Source: JAXGYV01 sp040772045 (GTDB taxonomy: Bacteria > Actinomycetota > Thermoleophilia > UBA2241). From it: a DNA stretch of 64,000 nucleotides. Made by a program: the position numbers and the translations under genes. Positions 1 to 6,428 of this stretch are shown piece after piece. The notes under the pieces were generated by a model. The model saw only the letters and a list, made by a program, of their open reading frames with translations. It had not been told where the DNA came from and made no database searches. The stretch is taken from NCBI GenBank assembly GCA_040772045.1, contig JAXGYV010000011.1:1-64000 (forward strand), given 5' to 3'. Numbering within the stretch: position 1 is the stretch's first letter; each line of letters opens with the position of its first letter.

Positions 1-21
1 AGCTTCATCGCCTTGTTCGGC
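1..21 (-). other. Partial attC site (cassette 6)
   Basis: The minus strand reads GCCGAACAAGGCG at the window edge, an R'' box followed by an L''-like box. GCCGAAC is the exact complement of the GTTCGGC that opens cassette 6 at 588-594. The remainder of the site is outside the window. Confidence 0.7.
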
Positions 22-25
22 GGCC

Positions 26-559
26 TCACCCGAAGATCCTCTCGGGGTCGACGTTCAACACAACCTCGCAATCGCAGCCGCCGCCCTGCGCGAGCAGTGC
101 CATTTCCGTCTTGCCCACTGCCAGCCCTCGAGCCTCGAGAAAGCGCCTCGTGAAACGCTGCGAGTGGTCGCAGCCGTCAGCTCGGCACGACTCGTCTACC
201 GCCCTGATCAATTCCCACAGCGTTTGCTCGTCAAGCGGCATCCACGCCTTCTGGCCGGCTATCGGACCGAACAGCTTGTACGGATCGCCTTCCATCAGGA
301 GCGAGTAGTCATCAACAACACGGTGGGCCGCCAAGAACGCGACCACCCGGTCCGCATCAACCGCGTTCGCCTCGCACCACGCAAGCGTGAGAGTGAATGA
401 GCTGTCGTGACCGTCTGCCGCAACCCGATCGGCAACGCTTTCGACCAGTCGCAGTAGCTGCTCACGCGAAATTGGGGAGTCGGCCTCCGCCTGCCTCCAA
501 CGGCGTTCCTGTTCCGCTCCCGCAGCAGCCCGCCGTTGCGCCTTCCTCCTCTGCTTCAC
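26..559 (-). CDS. DUF2695-family protein with two related domains (integron cassette 6)
   Basis: A protein of 177 residues of unknown biochemical role. Two related segments can be seen, at about residues 30-80 and 110-177. Both carry a D/GCDHS-like or DGHDS motif followed by a helix ending in LAWCEANAV or RRFLEARGL. The C-terminal half ends in GGGCDCEVVLNVD, the cysteine-containing signature of DUF2695. The GTG start at 559 was chosen because GGAGG lies 8 bases upstream and the longer frame runs back across the attC site at 588-681. The N-terminus is rich in Arg, Lys and Gln. It sits as a single gene in its cassette, between attC E and a partial attC at the window edge. The family match is fairly secure; the function is not known. 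Confidence 0.75.
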   Translation of the reverse strand: MKQRRKAQRRAAAGAEQERRWRQAEADSPISREQLLRLVESVADRVAADGHDSSFTLTLAWCEANAVDADRVVAFLAAHRVVDDYSLLMEGDPYKLFGPIAGQKAWMPLDEQTLWELIRAVDESCRADGCDHSQRFTRRFLEARGLAVGKTEMALLAQGGGCDCEVVLNVDPERIFG

Positions 560-587
560 TCCGGCCTCCTCGCGCCACTCCTGGTCC

Positions 588-681
588 GCCGAACGTTCAG
601 CGCATAACCTGCAACTCATACCGACAGCCAGCATACTCCCGCCTTCGGCTGAGGAGTTGCCAGGTTGACGCCTTGTTAGCC
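588..681 (-). other. attC site E (end of cassette 5)
   Basis: About 94 bp, bounded by GCCGAAC (588-594) and GTTAGCC (675-681) on the plus strand. The inner arms are complementary on the minus strand (AACCTGGCAACTC against GAGTTGCAGGTT). The stop codon of the upstream cassette gene falls inside the R'' box, a common cassette arrangement. Confidence 0.8.
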
Positions 682-1080
682 AGTGGCTTCTGGATTCTGC
701 TGTGCACAGTAGGCTCGGACCGCGGGGACGAAGAGAAGGACGGCTGCGATGAAGGTGTTGGCCAAGCCTGCCGTGAGGAAGTAGGCCCCCGCTTCGACGG
801 CCCCGACCAGGAGGTCCCATAGGCCGAAGAAGAGAGCGGGCAAGCCAAACAGGGAAAGGATGCCAATCAGCAAGCGCGCCCAGTTCGCGCCACGGAAAAG
901 AAAGATCGAAAGCGCCATGCTGAAGAGTAAGCCGGTCAGGCTGCGCGCAAAGCCTCCCGATGCGGAACCCACGTGGAATGCAAGGCCCGAGATCAGCCAC
1001 CACGCCAAACTGACGATGATGACTGTGAGCACCCAGCGGCGACCCGACTCCTTCTGCGGCACTCCCTGCCCCCTTCTCAT
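676..1080 (-). CDS. Small integral membrane protein (integron cassette 5)
   Basis: A 134-residue protein of unknown function. Four hydrophobic segments are visible: around residues 17-34 (WVLTVIIVSLAWWLISGLA), 48-62 (LTGLLFSMALSIFLF), 70-88 (LLIGILSLFGLPALFFGLW) and 108-124 (NTFIAAVLLFVPAV). The N-terminus is positively charged. The ATG at 1080 lies only two bases from attC D, and the stop codon is inside attC E, so the cassette is almost entirely coding. No obvious ribosome binding site precedes it, so translation may depend on read-through from the cassette upstream. No family could be assigned. Confidence 0.7.
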   Translation of the reverse strand: MRRGQGVPQKESGRRWVLTVIIVSLAWWLISGLAFHVGSASGGFARSLTGLLFSMALSIFLFRGANWARLLIGILSLFGLPALFFGLWDLLVGAVEAGAYFLTAGLANTFIAAVLLFVPAVRAYCAQQNPEATG

Positions 1081-1082
1081 CT

Positions 1083-1145
1083 GGCTAACGCCTGCGGCGT
1101 AAGCCGCGTGGCGCAGCCACGTCGGTCTTCACGCCGTTGTTAGGC
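1083..1145 (-). other. attC site D (end of cassette 4)
   Basis: A 63-bp element bounded by GGCTAAC (1083-1089) and GTTAGGC (1139-1145) on the plus strand. Its arms are imperfectly complementary (CTGCGGCGTAAGCCGCG region). On the minus strand its R'' box GCCTAAC complements the TTAGGC that begins cassette 4 at 1543. Confidence 0.85.
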
Positions 1146-1155
1146 CTTGACCCGA

Positions 1156-1530
1156 TCACCCCTGTAGTCCAGTGACTAAAGTCACGCGACCTTCAGCTAC
1201 ATGCCGCAGGCCCTCACAACAGTAGAAGGAGACGCCATTGTGGATTCGCTGCCTATGGATCTCACGGAGCGCCTCGTCAGGGTTGATCACGGTCATGCGC
1301 GCAGGAAGCCAGCGGTCCACAGGGAGCTCCGAATCGGAGGGTACCGGTTCTCCCGCAGGATCGAGAAACAGGGGCCAGATCATGTACAGGGTCTCACGGC
1401 GCTCGTCTTCCGCGTACTGGAAGTCCCAACGAATGCCATTGCTGGCAGGCGTCGACCGCCCTCCTTCGTCCGATCTCAGGATACGAATCTCGGCCCGGAA
1501 GTCGTCGCTGTATCTCTCGAACCCGCTCAT
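1156..1530 (-). CDS. Hypothetical protein (integron cassette 4)
   Basis: A soluble 124-residue protein with no recognised domain. It is acidic and aromatic-rich in the middle (QYAEDERRETLYMIWPLF) and has a Cys-Cys pair near residue 103 (SFYCCEGLRHV). No signal peptide or membrane segment is apparent. The ATG at 1530 begins 8 bases inside the cassette boundary and the stop codon lies 11 bases before attC D, so the gene fills the cassette. Small orphan proteins of this kind are typical integron cargo. The reading frame is the only long one consistent with the cassette borders, which supports it being real. Confidence 0.7.
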   Translation of the reverse strand: MSGFERYSDDFRAEIRILRSDEGGRSTPASNGIRWDFQYAEDERRETLYMIWPLFLDPAGEPVPSDSELPVDRWLPARMTVINPDEALREIHRQRIHNGVSFYCCEGLRHVAEGRVTLVTGLQG

Positions 1531-1537
1531 GGAATAG

Positions 1538-1600
1538 GCCTAACATGTGGCGGATAACCAGCTCCGCAAAGCGGCGTCTGTGTTGATCCGCTTGTTGGGC
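1538..1600 (-). other. attC site C (end of cassette 3)
   Basis: A 63-bp element bounded by GCCTAAC (1538-1544) and GTTGGGC (1594-1600) on the plus strand. Internal complementary boxes GGCGGAT and ATCCGC are present. On the minus strand its R'' box GCCCAAC matches the TTGGGC start of cassette 3. Confidence 0.88.
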
Positions 1601-1627
1601 ATGCCACTCACCTCGATCCGTCTCTCG

Positions 1628-2374
1628 TCAGGCATCACCCTCGACACCGAGCCGATGCAGCTTTCGACCCGTCAACACGACCCAGAGCGCCTGAAACACA
1701 ATAGCCGCGAAGTAGACCGCAACGACCAGCGCGAAGATGCCGCCCACTCCCGGCGTGTGCTCCAGCGCGACTGCTCCGATGGCGGTTGCCCCAGTCAGGA
1801 TCCCCGAATAGGCGGTGGCTCTGCTGAAGACGCAACTCCGAAGCATCACTACAGCAATCATCAGCCAGGCAGTGGAGACGATGACGTAGCTCACCTGGAA
1901 AGCACCGACATTGAAGCTGGTCAGCATGGCCTCCCCCGCTGCCAAGAACGTCGACCTCTGCGCCTCAGTCTCCGCCGCAGCGTGTTGGCTGCTGAGAGAG
2001 AGCATGGAGAAGGCCGTGTTGGTGGCAAAGAAGGTCGATATCCCGACGAAGAACAGGGCCGTGGCGACCGCCATGAGGCTTTCGCCGTGCCGCCTGAGAG
2101 CCACGTAGAGCGCGAAGACCACGGGGACGAAGAGAACGTACGCGATCATTCCCAGGAGATCGAGATCCAGGAGTCCGATGAGCCAGTTGCGCTGGAACAG
2201 CCGGAAGTAGCCGGTCGCGGTGGTGGGTTGCGGCCAGATCGTGAAAACGGCGATCTCACACGCAAGCAACACGACTACGATCAGCGCCGCAGTTCCGCCT
2301 GCTCTGTACAGCCCTCGCCACCGACCGCGTGCTGCTACATGTTCGGCAGTCTCAGTGCACCGTGGTGCCGACAT
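1628..2374 (-). CDS. DUF4386-like multi-spanning membrane protein (integron cassette 3)
   Basis: A 248-residue protein with about six membrane segments. The first lies near residues 28-48 (AALIVVVLLACEIAVFTIW). Others lie near 68-92, 100-122, 152-178, 186-205 and 212-235. The overall pattern, with short loops and a YRAGG start, resembles the DUF4386 family of unknown function. The match is from memory of the family and is moderate. The ATG at 2374 is 42 bases inside the attC B boundary, with GGGGGAC just upstream. The stop codon is 28 bases before attC C. It is the only gene of its cassette. Confidence 0.75.
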   Translation of the reverse strand: MSAPRCTETAEHVAARGRWRGLYRAGGTAALIVVVLLACEIAVFTIWPQPTTATGYFRLFQRNWLIGLLDLDLLGMIAYVLFVPVVFALYVALRRHGESLMAVATALFFVGISTFFATNTAFSMLSLSSQHAAAETEAQRSTFLAAGEAMLTSFNVGAFQVSYVIVSTAWLMIAVVMLRSCVFSRATAYSGILTGATAIGAVALEHTPGVGGIFALVVAVYFAAIVFQALWVVLTGRKLHRLGVEGDA

Positions 2375-2415
2375 ACTGTCCCCCTCGCGCGTAGCCGCTG
2401 CAGACGTCCGGGTCC

Positions 2416-2505
2416 GCCCAACGCACCGCGGATAGCTGCGAGCGCGCCGGCCTCCCCGTGAGGCCGCCGGCGTTTCTGCAGGCCAGCTTGATCCGCTTGT
2501 TGGAC
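2416..2505 (-). other. attC site B (end of cassette 2)
   Basis: About 90 bp, bounded by GCCCAAC (2416-2422) and GTTGGAC (2499-2505) on the plus strand, with inner boxes ACCGCGGAT and TGATCCGC. It lies 14 bases past the higA stop codon. Its R'' box GTCCAAC on the minus strand complements the TTGGAC start of cassette 2. Confidence 0.85.
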
Positions 2506-2518
2506 AGACCCATCACCA

Positions 2519-2816
2519 CTACGCCGCCGACTCCCTCCACGGCTTGATGCGAGCGAGCTGCTCGGCTAGCGCCTCCGCAGCGACCTCGGTGTCGTAAGCC
2601 GCCTGAGCCCGCAGCCAGTAGCCGTTGGAGAGGCCGGCAGCAGAGACGCAGGTCGGTGTCGGCGGTGATCGCGCGCCGCCCGGCGACGATCTCGCCGATG
2701 CGCTGCGCCGGCACGCCGATCTCCTTGGCGAGGCGGTACTTGGTGATGCCCATGGGCAGGAGGAACTCCTCGAGCAGCAGCTCGCCGGGAGTCACGGGCT
2801 TGAGCTTCTCGTCCAT
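2519..2816 (-). CDS. higA: HigA-type antitoxin (XRE family), frameshifted (integron cassette 2)
   Basis: The N-terminal half reads MDEKLKPVTPGELLLEEF and then an XRE helix-turn-helix (ITKYRLAKEIGVPAQRI, GRRAITADTDLRL), typical of HigA antitoxins that bind HigB and repress their own operon. After residue ~61 the frame must change at about 2632. The correct continuation (LSNGYWLRAQAAYDTEV, ending LARIKPWRESAA) is found one frame over and stops at 2519. With this repair the protein is about 98 residues, normal for HigA. It starts 11 bases after higB, as usual for the HigBA order. A real loss of antitoxin beside an intact toxin would be lethal or require an inactive toxin, so a base-calling error is the likelier cause. 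Confidence 0.85.
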
Positions 2817-2827
2817 CCTTTGCGCTC

Positions 2828-3106
2828 CTAGTGGTAGTCCACGATCTCGACGTCCTCAGCGCCGCCGGCCGTCCAGCGGAAGCAGACGCGGTACTGGTCG
2901 TTGATGCGGATGCTGTGCTGGCCGGCGCGGTCGCCCTTGAGCGGCTCGAGCCGGTTGCCCGGCGGCACCCGCAGGTCGTCCAGCCGCCCGGCGACCTCGA
3001 GCTGACGCAACTTGCGCCGCGCGACCGCCTCGATGTTCACGAACCGCTTCACGCGCCGGCCGCCGGCCAGCTTCTCGGTGTCGCCGCCCTTGAACGAGAC
3101 GATCAT
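2828..3106 (-). CDS. higB: HigB-type mRNA interferase toxin (integron cassette 2)
   Basis: A 92-residue RelE/HigB-superfamily toxin expected to cleave mRNA on the ribosome. The family pattern is clear: MIVSFKGGDTEKL at the N-terminus, a KLRQLEVAGRLDDLRVPPGNRLEPL core, then the GQHSIRINDQYRVCFRW strand and a C-terminal EIVDYH. The C-terminal His and the Arg of the QYRVCF strand match conserved positions of the family. It lies upstream of higA on the same strand, in the toxin-first order of HigBA. Toxin-antitoxin pairs are common stabilising cargo of chromosomal integrons. Confidence 0.92.
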   Translation of the reverse strand: MIVSFKGGDTEKLAGGRRVKRFVNIEAVARRKLRQLEVAGRLDDLRVPPGNRLEPLKGDRAGQHSIRINDQYRVCFRWTAGGAEDVEIVDYH

Positions 3107-3178
3107 GCACGCATATTAGCGCTACGCGTTAGTAACGTCAAGCGTGAATAGCGGTGACGACCGTCACGCCCTGGTTCT

Positions 3179-3268
3179 GTCCAACGCTGTGCACATCAGC
3201 AGCGGCCGATGCGCCTGACTTCGTCAGCCTACACCGTCAGGGCCGTCTGCTGGATGCGCTTGTTCGAC
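3179..3268 (-). other. attC site A (end of cassette 1)
   Basis: About 90 bp, bounded by GTCCAAC (3179-3185) and GTTCGAC (3262-3268) on the plus strand. The inner arms CAGCAGCGGC and GCCGTCTGCTG are complementary, as are the outer boxes TGTGCACATC and GATGCGC. Its R'' box complements the TTCGAC of cassette 1 at 3721-3726. Confidence 0.88.
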
Positions 3269-3711
3269 GGAGCACGGATCTGGAGGTAGGGGCGGCTGGT
3301 ACATATCGTCCTCGTCGTCCCGCATGCCCATTATGCGGTCAACGATGTGATGGAGAACAAACGGCGGCACGCTCAATCCGGCGCACTTCTCGGGCGTGGA
3401 CGGCCGCATGGCGCCCTTGTAGTAGATCTGCATAGCGCCCGTAATCACGTCTTCGACACACCCGGGCGGGGGCCAGTCGTCATCGAATGCAGACACCGAA
3501 TCGTGATCACGACGGGACACGCCTTCGAACCCGGTACGTCCAGTGAGCAGCACGACGAACTGTCGGCACCTGTCGGAGGCGCACCTGCCTCGTCGGTAGT
3601 CTCCCTGTACACCGCTAGTCCTGCGTCGCGCAGGATTCGACCGTAGGCGAACCGCCCCGTTGGCAGGGATATCTGAACCACGTCTCCGACCTGCACGCGC
3701 CTACGACCCAT
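3224..3711 (-). CDS. Imm26-like immunity-type protein, frameshifted (integron cassette 1)
   Basis: The first frame begins MGRRRVQVGDVVQISL and continues PTGRFAYGRILRDAGLAVY. This matches the N-terminus of the Imm26 family (VGDV-x-IPLPDGR-x-x-YGRV). The frame then runs into unrelated sequence, while the likely continuation (RQFVVLLTGRTGFEG, DDWPPPGCVEDVITG, FVLHHIVDRIMGM) is found in another frame from about 3580 onward. The shift lies between about 3550 and 3600. Imm26 proteins are predicted immunity proteins of polymorphic toxin systems; here no cognate toxin is visible. The ATG at 3711 follows the cassette boundary by 15 bases, with a weak GGAAGA upstream. The end in the second frame falls inside attC A. 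The family assignment is tentative. Confidence 0.6.
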
Positions 3712-3720
3712 GAGTCTTCC

Positions 3721-3935
3721 GTCGAACAAGGATTATGCGGTCTGCCGAAGTCGCTACGCACAGCAGCTCCTTCTGCATAAGCGATTTCCGACCTCCTCCC
3801 CATCAGACTGTATACCTCCTGCACGCGTTGGCAAAGGGGTTGCGGAAGAGTACACCGGCGGATATGCAGTCTGTTCAAGTCAGCTTACCACTGCGGTGTG
3901 GCACAGCAGCCGGAACAACTGCTCAGAACGACTGC
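3721..3935 (-). other. attI: Probable attI recombination region
   Basis: The minus strand carries GTTCGAC at 3727-3721, immediately before the first cassette gene and about 210 bases beyond the integrase stop codon. Its TTCGAC is complemented by the R'' box of attC A, so G/TT at 3727/3726 is the junction between platform and first cassette. The rest of the interval contains no convincing gene, and would hold the integrase-binding sites. Exact limits of attI cannot be set from sequence. Confidence 0.7.
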
Positions 3936-4890
3936 TCACGGTGCGTCCATCGGGCTGCGCACCCCCTGGCCACCCTTGTTGAGCACGTGAGTGTAGATCA
4001 TGGTGGTGGCGATGTTCTTGTGGCCAAGCAGCTCCTGAATAGTGCGGATGTCATAGCCCGCTTCCAGCAAGTGGGTGGCAAAGGAGTGGCGCAGGGTGTG
4101 ACAACTGGCATGCTTGTCAATAGCTGCCCGACACACCGCTTCCTTCATCGCCCGTTGCATGACGGTCCCATGCACGTGATGACGGCCCTCCTCGCCGGTC
4201 TTGGAGTTGCGCCAGCGCCGCTCCTGCGGAAAGACCCACTGCCATCGCCATTCGACAGAGGCGTTCGGGTACTTGCGTGCGAGAGCACCCGGTAGCGCCA
4301 CGCGGCCCCAGCCCTCGGCAAGGTCGCGCCGGTGGACGGCCTTAGTCTTACGTAGCTGTTCGTTCAGGGTCGGTGTGATCGAGCGTGGCAGCATTGTGCG
4401 ATCCTTGCTTCCCTTGCCGTCGCGCACGATGATCTCGAGACGCGCGAGGTCGAGGTCGGCCACGCGCAGCTCGAGGCACTCCGTAAACCGCAGCCCGGAC
4501 CCATACATGAGCGACGCCATGAGCCACCGGTCGCCGTGTAGCTGAGCGAGCACGGCTTTAACCTCTCCAACGGTGAGAACCACCGGCAGGCGACGCGACG
4601 CGCGAGCACGTACCAGATCGCCGAAATCGCCCAGTTTGTGACCCAGCACGTGGCGGTAGAGGAACAGCAGGGCGGAGAGCGCCTGTGTCTGCGTGGAGAC
4701 ACTGACGTGCCGCTCGACGGCGAGGTAGGTGAGGAAGGCGTTAACCTCTGCCTCGCCCATTTCGGCTGGATGACGCAGGTGATGAAAGAGGATAAAAGCG
4801 CCGTACCCAGCGGCAGTAGCTCTGCTCGGTGCGGCGGCTGTAGTGACGCGAGCGCAAGGCCTGACTCAACTCATTGATGAGCTGCGACAT
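3936..4890 (-). CDS. intI: Integron integrase, frameshifted near the N-terminus
   Basis: Tyrosine recombinase that inserts and excises cassettes at attI and attC. The catalytic domain shows the Arg of SGLRFTECLEL, a KGSKDR motif, the HTLRHSFATHLL box (His-x-x-Arg), LGHKNIATTMIYTHVL with the second His and the nucleophilic Tyr. The IntI-specific insert is present (ALARKYPNASVEWRWQWVF, then RRWRNSKTGEEGRHHVH), separating it from XerC/D. The true start is ATG at 4890 with AAGGAGG upstream (MSQLINELSQALRSRHYSRR). The frame changes at the A-run at 4793-4796 (TTTT on the coding strand); removing one base gives 317 residues, normal for IntI. The gene points toward the cassettes. The frameshift would inactivate it unless it is a sequencing error. 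Confidence 0.93.
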
Positions 4891-5009
4891 GTGTTGAACC
4901 TCCTTGCACCCATTCTTGAGCGTCGAAGCTGGCGATCAAGAGTGACGACAAGGATCGGCCGGTGACGATAGGCGCCGGGGCACCGACAAGCGAGAGACGA
5001 GCAGGCTAC

Positions 5010-6428
5010 CTAGCCTTCGGCGGCGATGCCGGCGCTCTGCAGCATGAGCCGCACGACGCGGCGCGCGTCGAAGTGCCCCAACAGCGCGCCGCAAGCCGCG
5101 AAGATGTACTGGCTGTCGAGCAGCACTCGGGCGTCGGCGGGCGGCAGGAGGCGGTCTCCCCCGTTCCTGGCGCAGGCGGCGCGTAAAGGTCGCCAAGCCG
5201 CCGGGGAGTCGCGCCAGCGCGCCGCCGGTGCCGATGACCCAGCGGCAGGCGGTCAGGTCGCGGCCGCGGACCACGGTCTGCCGGCCGCTGGCTGTGTACA
5301 GGTAGTCGAACTGGCCTGCGTGGCGGTACACCGCGGTTACGGTAGCCACGCGCGCCAGCTGGACGGCGATGCGGCGATCGTCTTCGCCGTCCGGAATGGC
5401 CGGCGGCAGATGATCCGGACGTTCGCGTGCATCGATCAGCGCCTCCACGTGGGCGGCGCTCACGTACGTGCCCAGGTCGCCCTCCACGGTACGCTTACTA
5501 TGCGGCTGCGCTTCAGTCTGGAGGGCCTATACTCCGCGCTGCCATCGGTGACCGAGTGGACGTCGGTGTCGCGCCGCCCACATCTACTACCACGAGATCG
5601 CCGACTTCCTCGGCCAGCCGCTCCACGGCAATCAGCACCGCGCCCGGCGTGGGCAGAATGCCACCGGTGACGACCTCCCCGAGGCGCTCCATGCCGGGCG
5701 CGTACACGATGTGCTCCTCAAAGGCGTCGTGGATCACCGCGCGCGCTGGAACGATATCCAGCTCGTCGATGCCTGGATACACGTTCGGTGTAACGCGCAC
5801 GCGGAACCCCGCCTCGGTAAGGATCTGGCACGATTCGTCGCACACCGCCGAGTTACCGCCGTAGACCACGATCGGCCGGAGCGAGGGCTCCGTGAGCAGA
5901 GCATTGCAGGACGGTCTCCACGTCGCCGCCCTCTACCCCGCCGGCCAGCATGATCAAGCTAGGCCGCGCTTCCTCGATGCGCCGAAGATCGTGGCGGCGC
6001 AGCTTGCCCGCGGTCTGGTACTCGACCACGCCGCCCGCGCCCAGCGCCGCCTCGCGGGCGGCTCTGGCCGTCATCTTGGCCGTCAGGCCGTGTACCGTCA
6101 TGCGCAGGCCACCGGCGGCCGAGCTGGTGGCCAGCAGCGCGCGCGGCTGGAGCGGCCCTGTAACGGTCTCCAGGCGCGCGCGGGCAACACGCCCAGGGTT
6201 ACGTCGCCGTCGACGCGCGACAGGACGTCGCGACGCCTTGCCCCAGGAGGCGTGGCGGCGCGGCTCCACCTCGCGCAGACCGTCGAACGCGCTGACCACC
6301 GTAGTAGTCGATCCGATCTCGGCGACCAGCGCGTCGACGACCGTCGCCGCGCGGTCGCCACCCGCCGCCCGCGGCTCGCCGCGCGCGGCTCCCTCCACCA
6401 TTTGTTCCACGGCTCCCGACTGGTTCAC
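5010..6428 (-). CDS. glmL: GlmL/MutL-type reactivating factor for D-ornithine aminomutase, multiply frameshifted
   Basis: Members of this family are ATPase-fold chaperones that exchange damaged cobalamin in adenosylcobalamin mutases. The pieces can be joined in order: DALVAEIGSTTTVVSAFDG, GGLRMTVHGLTAKMTARAA, ARPSLIMLAGGVEGGDVE, PIVVYGGNSAVCDESCQ, YPGIDELDIVPARAVI, VGDLVVVDVGGAT, EGDLGTYVSAAHVEAL, ACRWVIGTGGALARLPGG, and LLDSQYIFAACGALLG at the end. Frame changes are needed at about 5160, 5525, 5570, 5905 and at least twice in 6195-6270; the one near 5160 is beside a run of five G. The GTG start at 6428 overlaps the oraE stop (GTGA). It is the last gene of the ornithine operon. Confidence 0.85.

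Larger units (their letters stand above)
1..4890 (-). mobile_element. Integron with integrase, attI-like junction and six cassettes (reverse layout)
   Basis: A tyrosine recombinase with IntI hallmarks (3936-4890) is followed on the same strand by six short cassettes, each ending in an attC-like site. On the minus strand the cassettes begin with TTCGAC, TTGGAC, TTGGGC, TTAGGC, TTAGCC and TTCGGC. Each is matched by the complementary R'' box (GTCGAAC, GTCCAAC, GCCCAAC, GCCTAAC, GGCTAAC, GCCGAAC) of its own attC at the other end. That pairing is expected only of real cassettes inserted by G/TT cleavage. The integrase 3' end faces attI, the opposite of class 1 integrons and like the reverse integrons known in Treponema. 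The left end of the array lies outside the window. Confidence 0.9.

Noticed and set aside
3615..3878. 87-residue minus-strand open frame across the attI region
   Set aside because: It crosses the platform/cassette border and shares no family features.
1..3935. CRISPR array as an explanation of the spaced repeats
   Set aside because: Spacing is irregular, the repeats differ from one another, and each interval holds a gene; the cassette model fits exactly.
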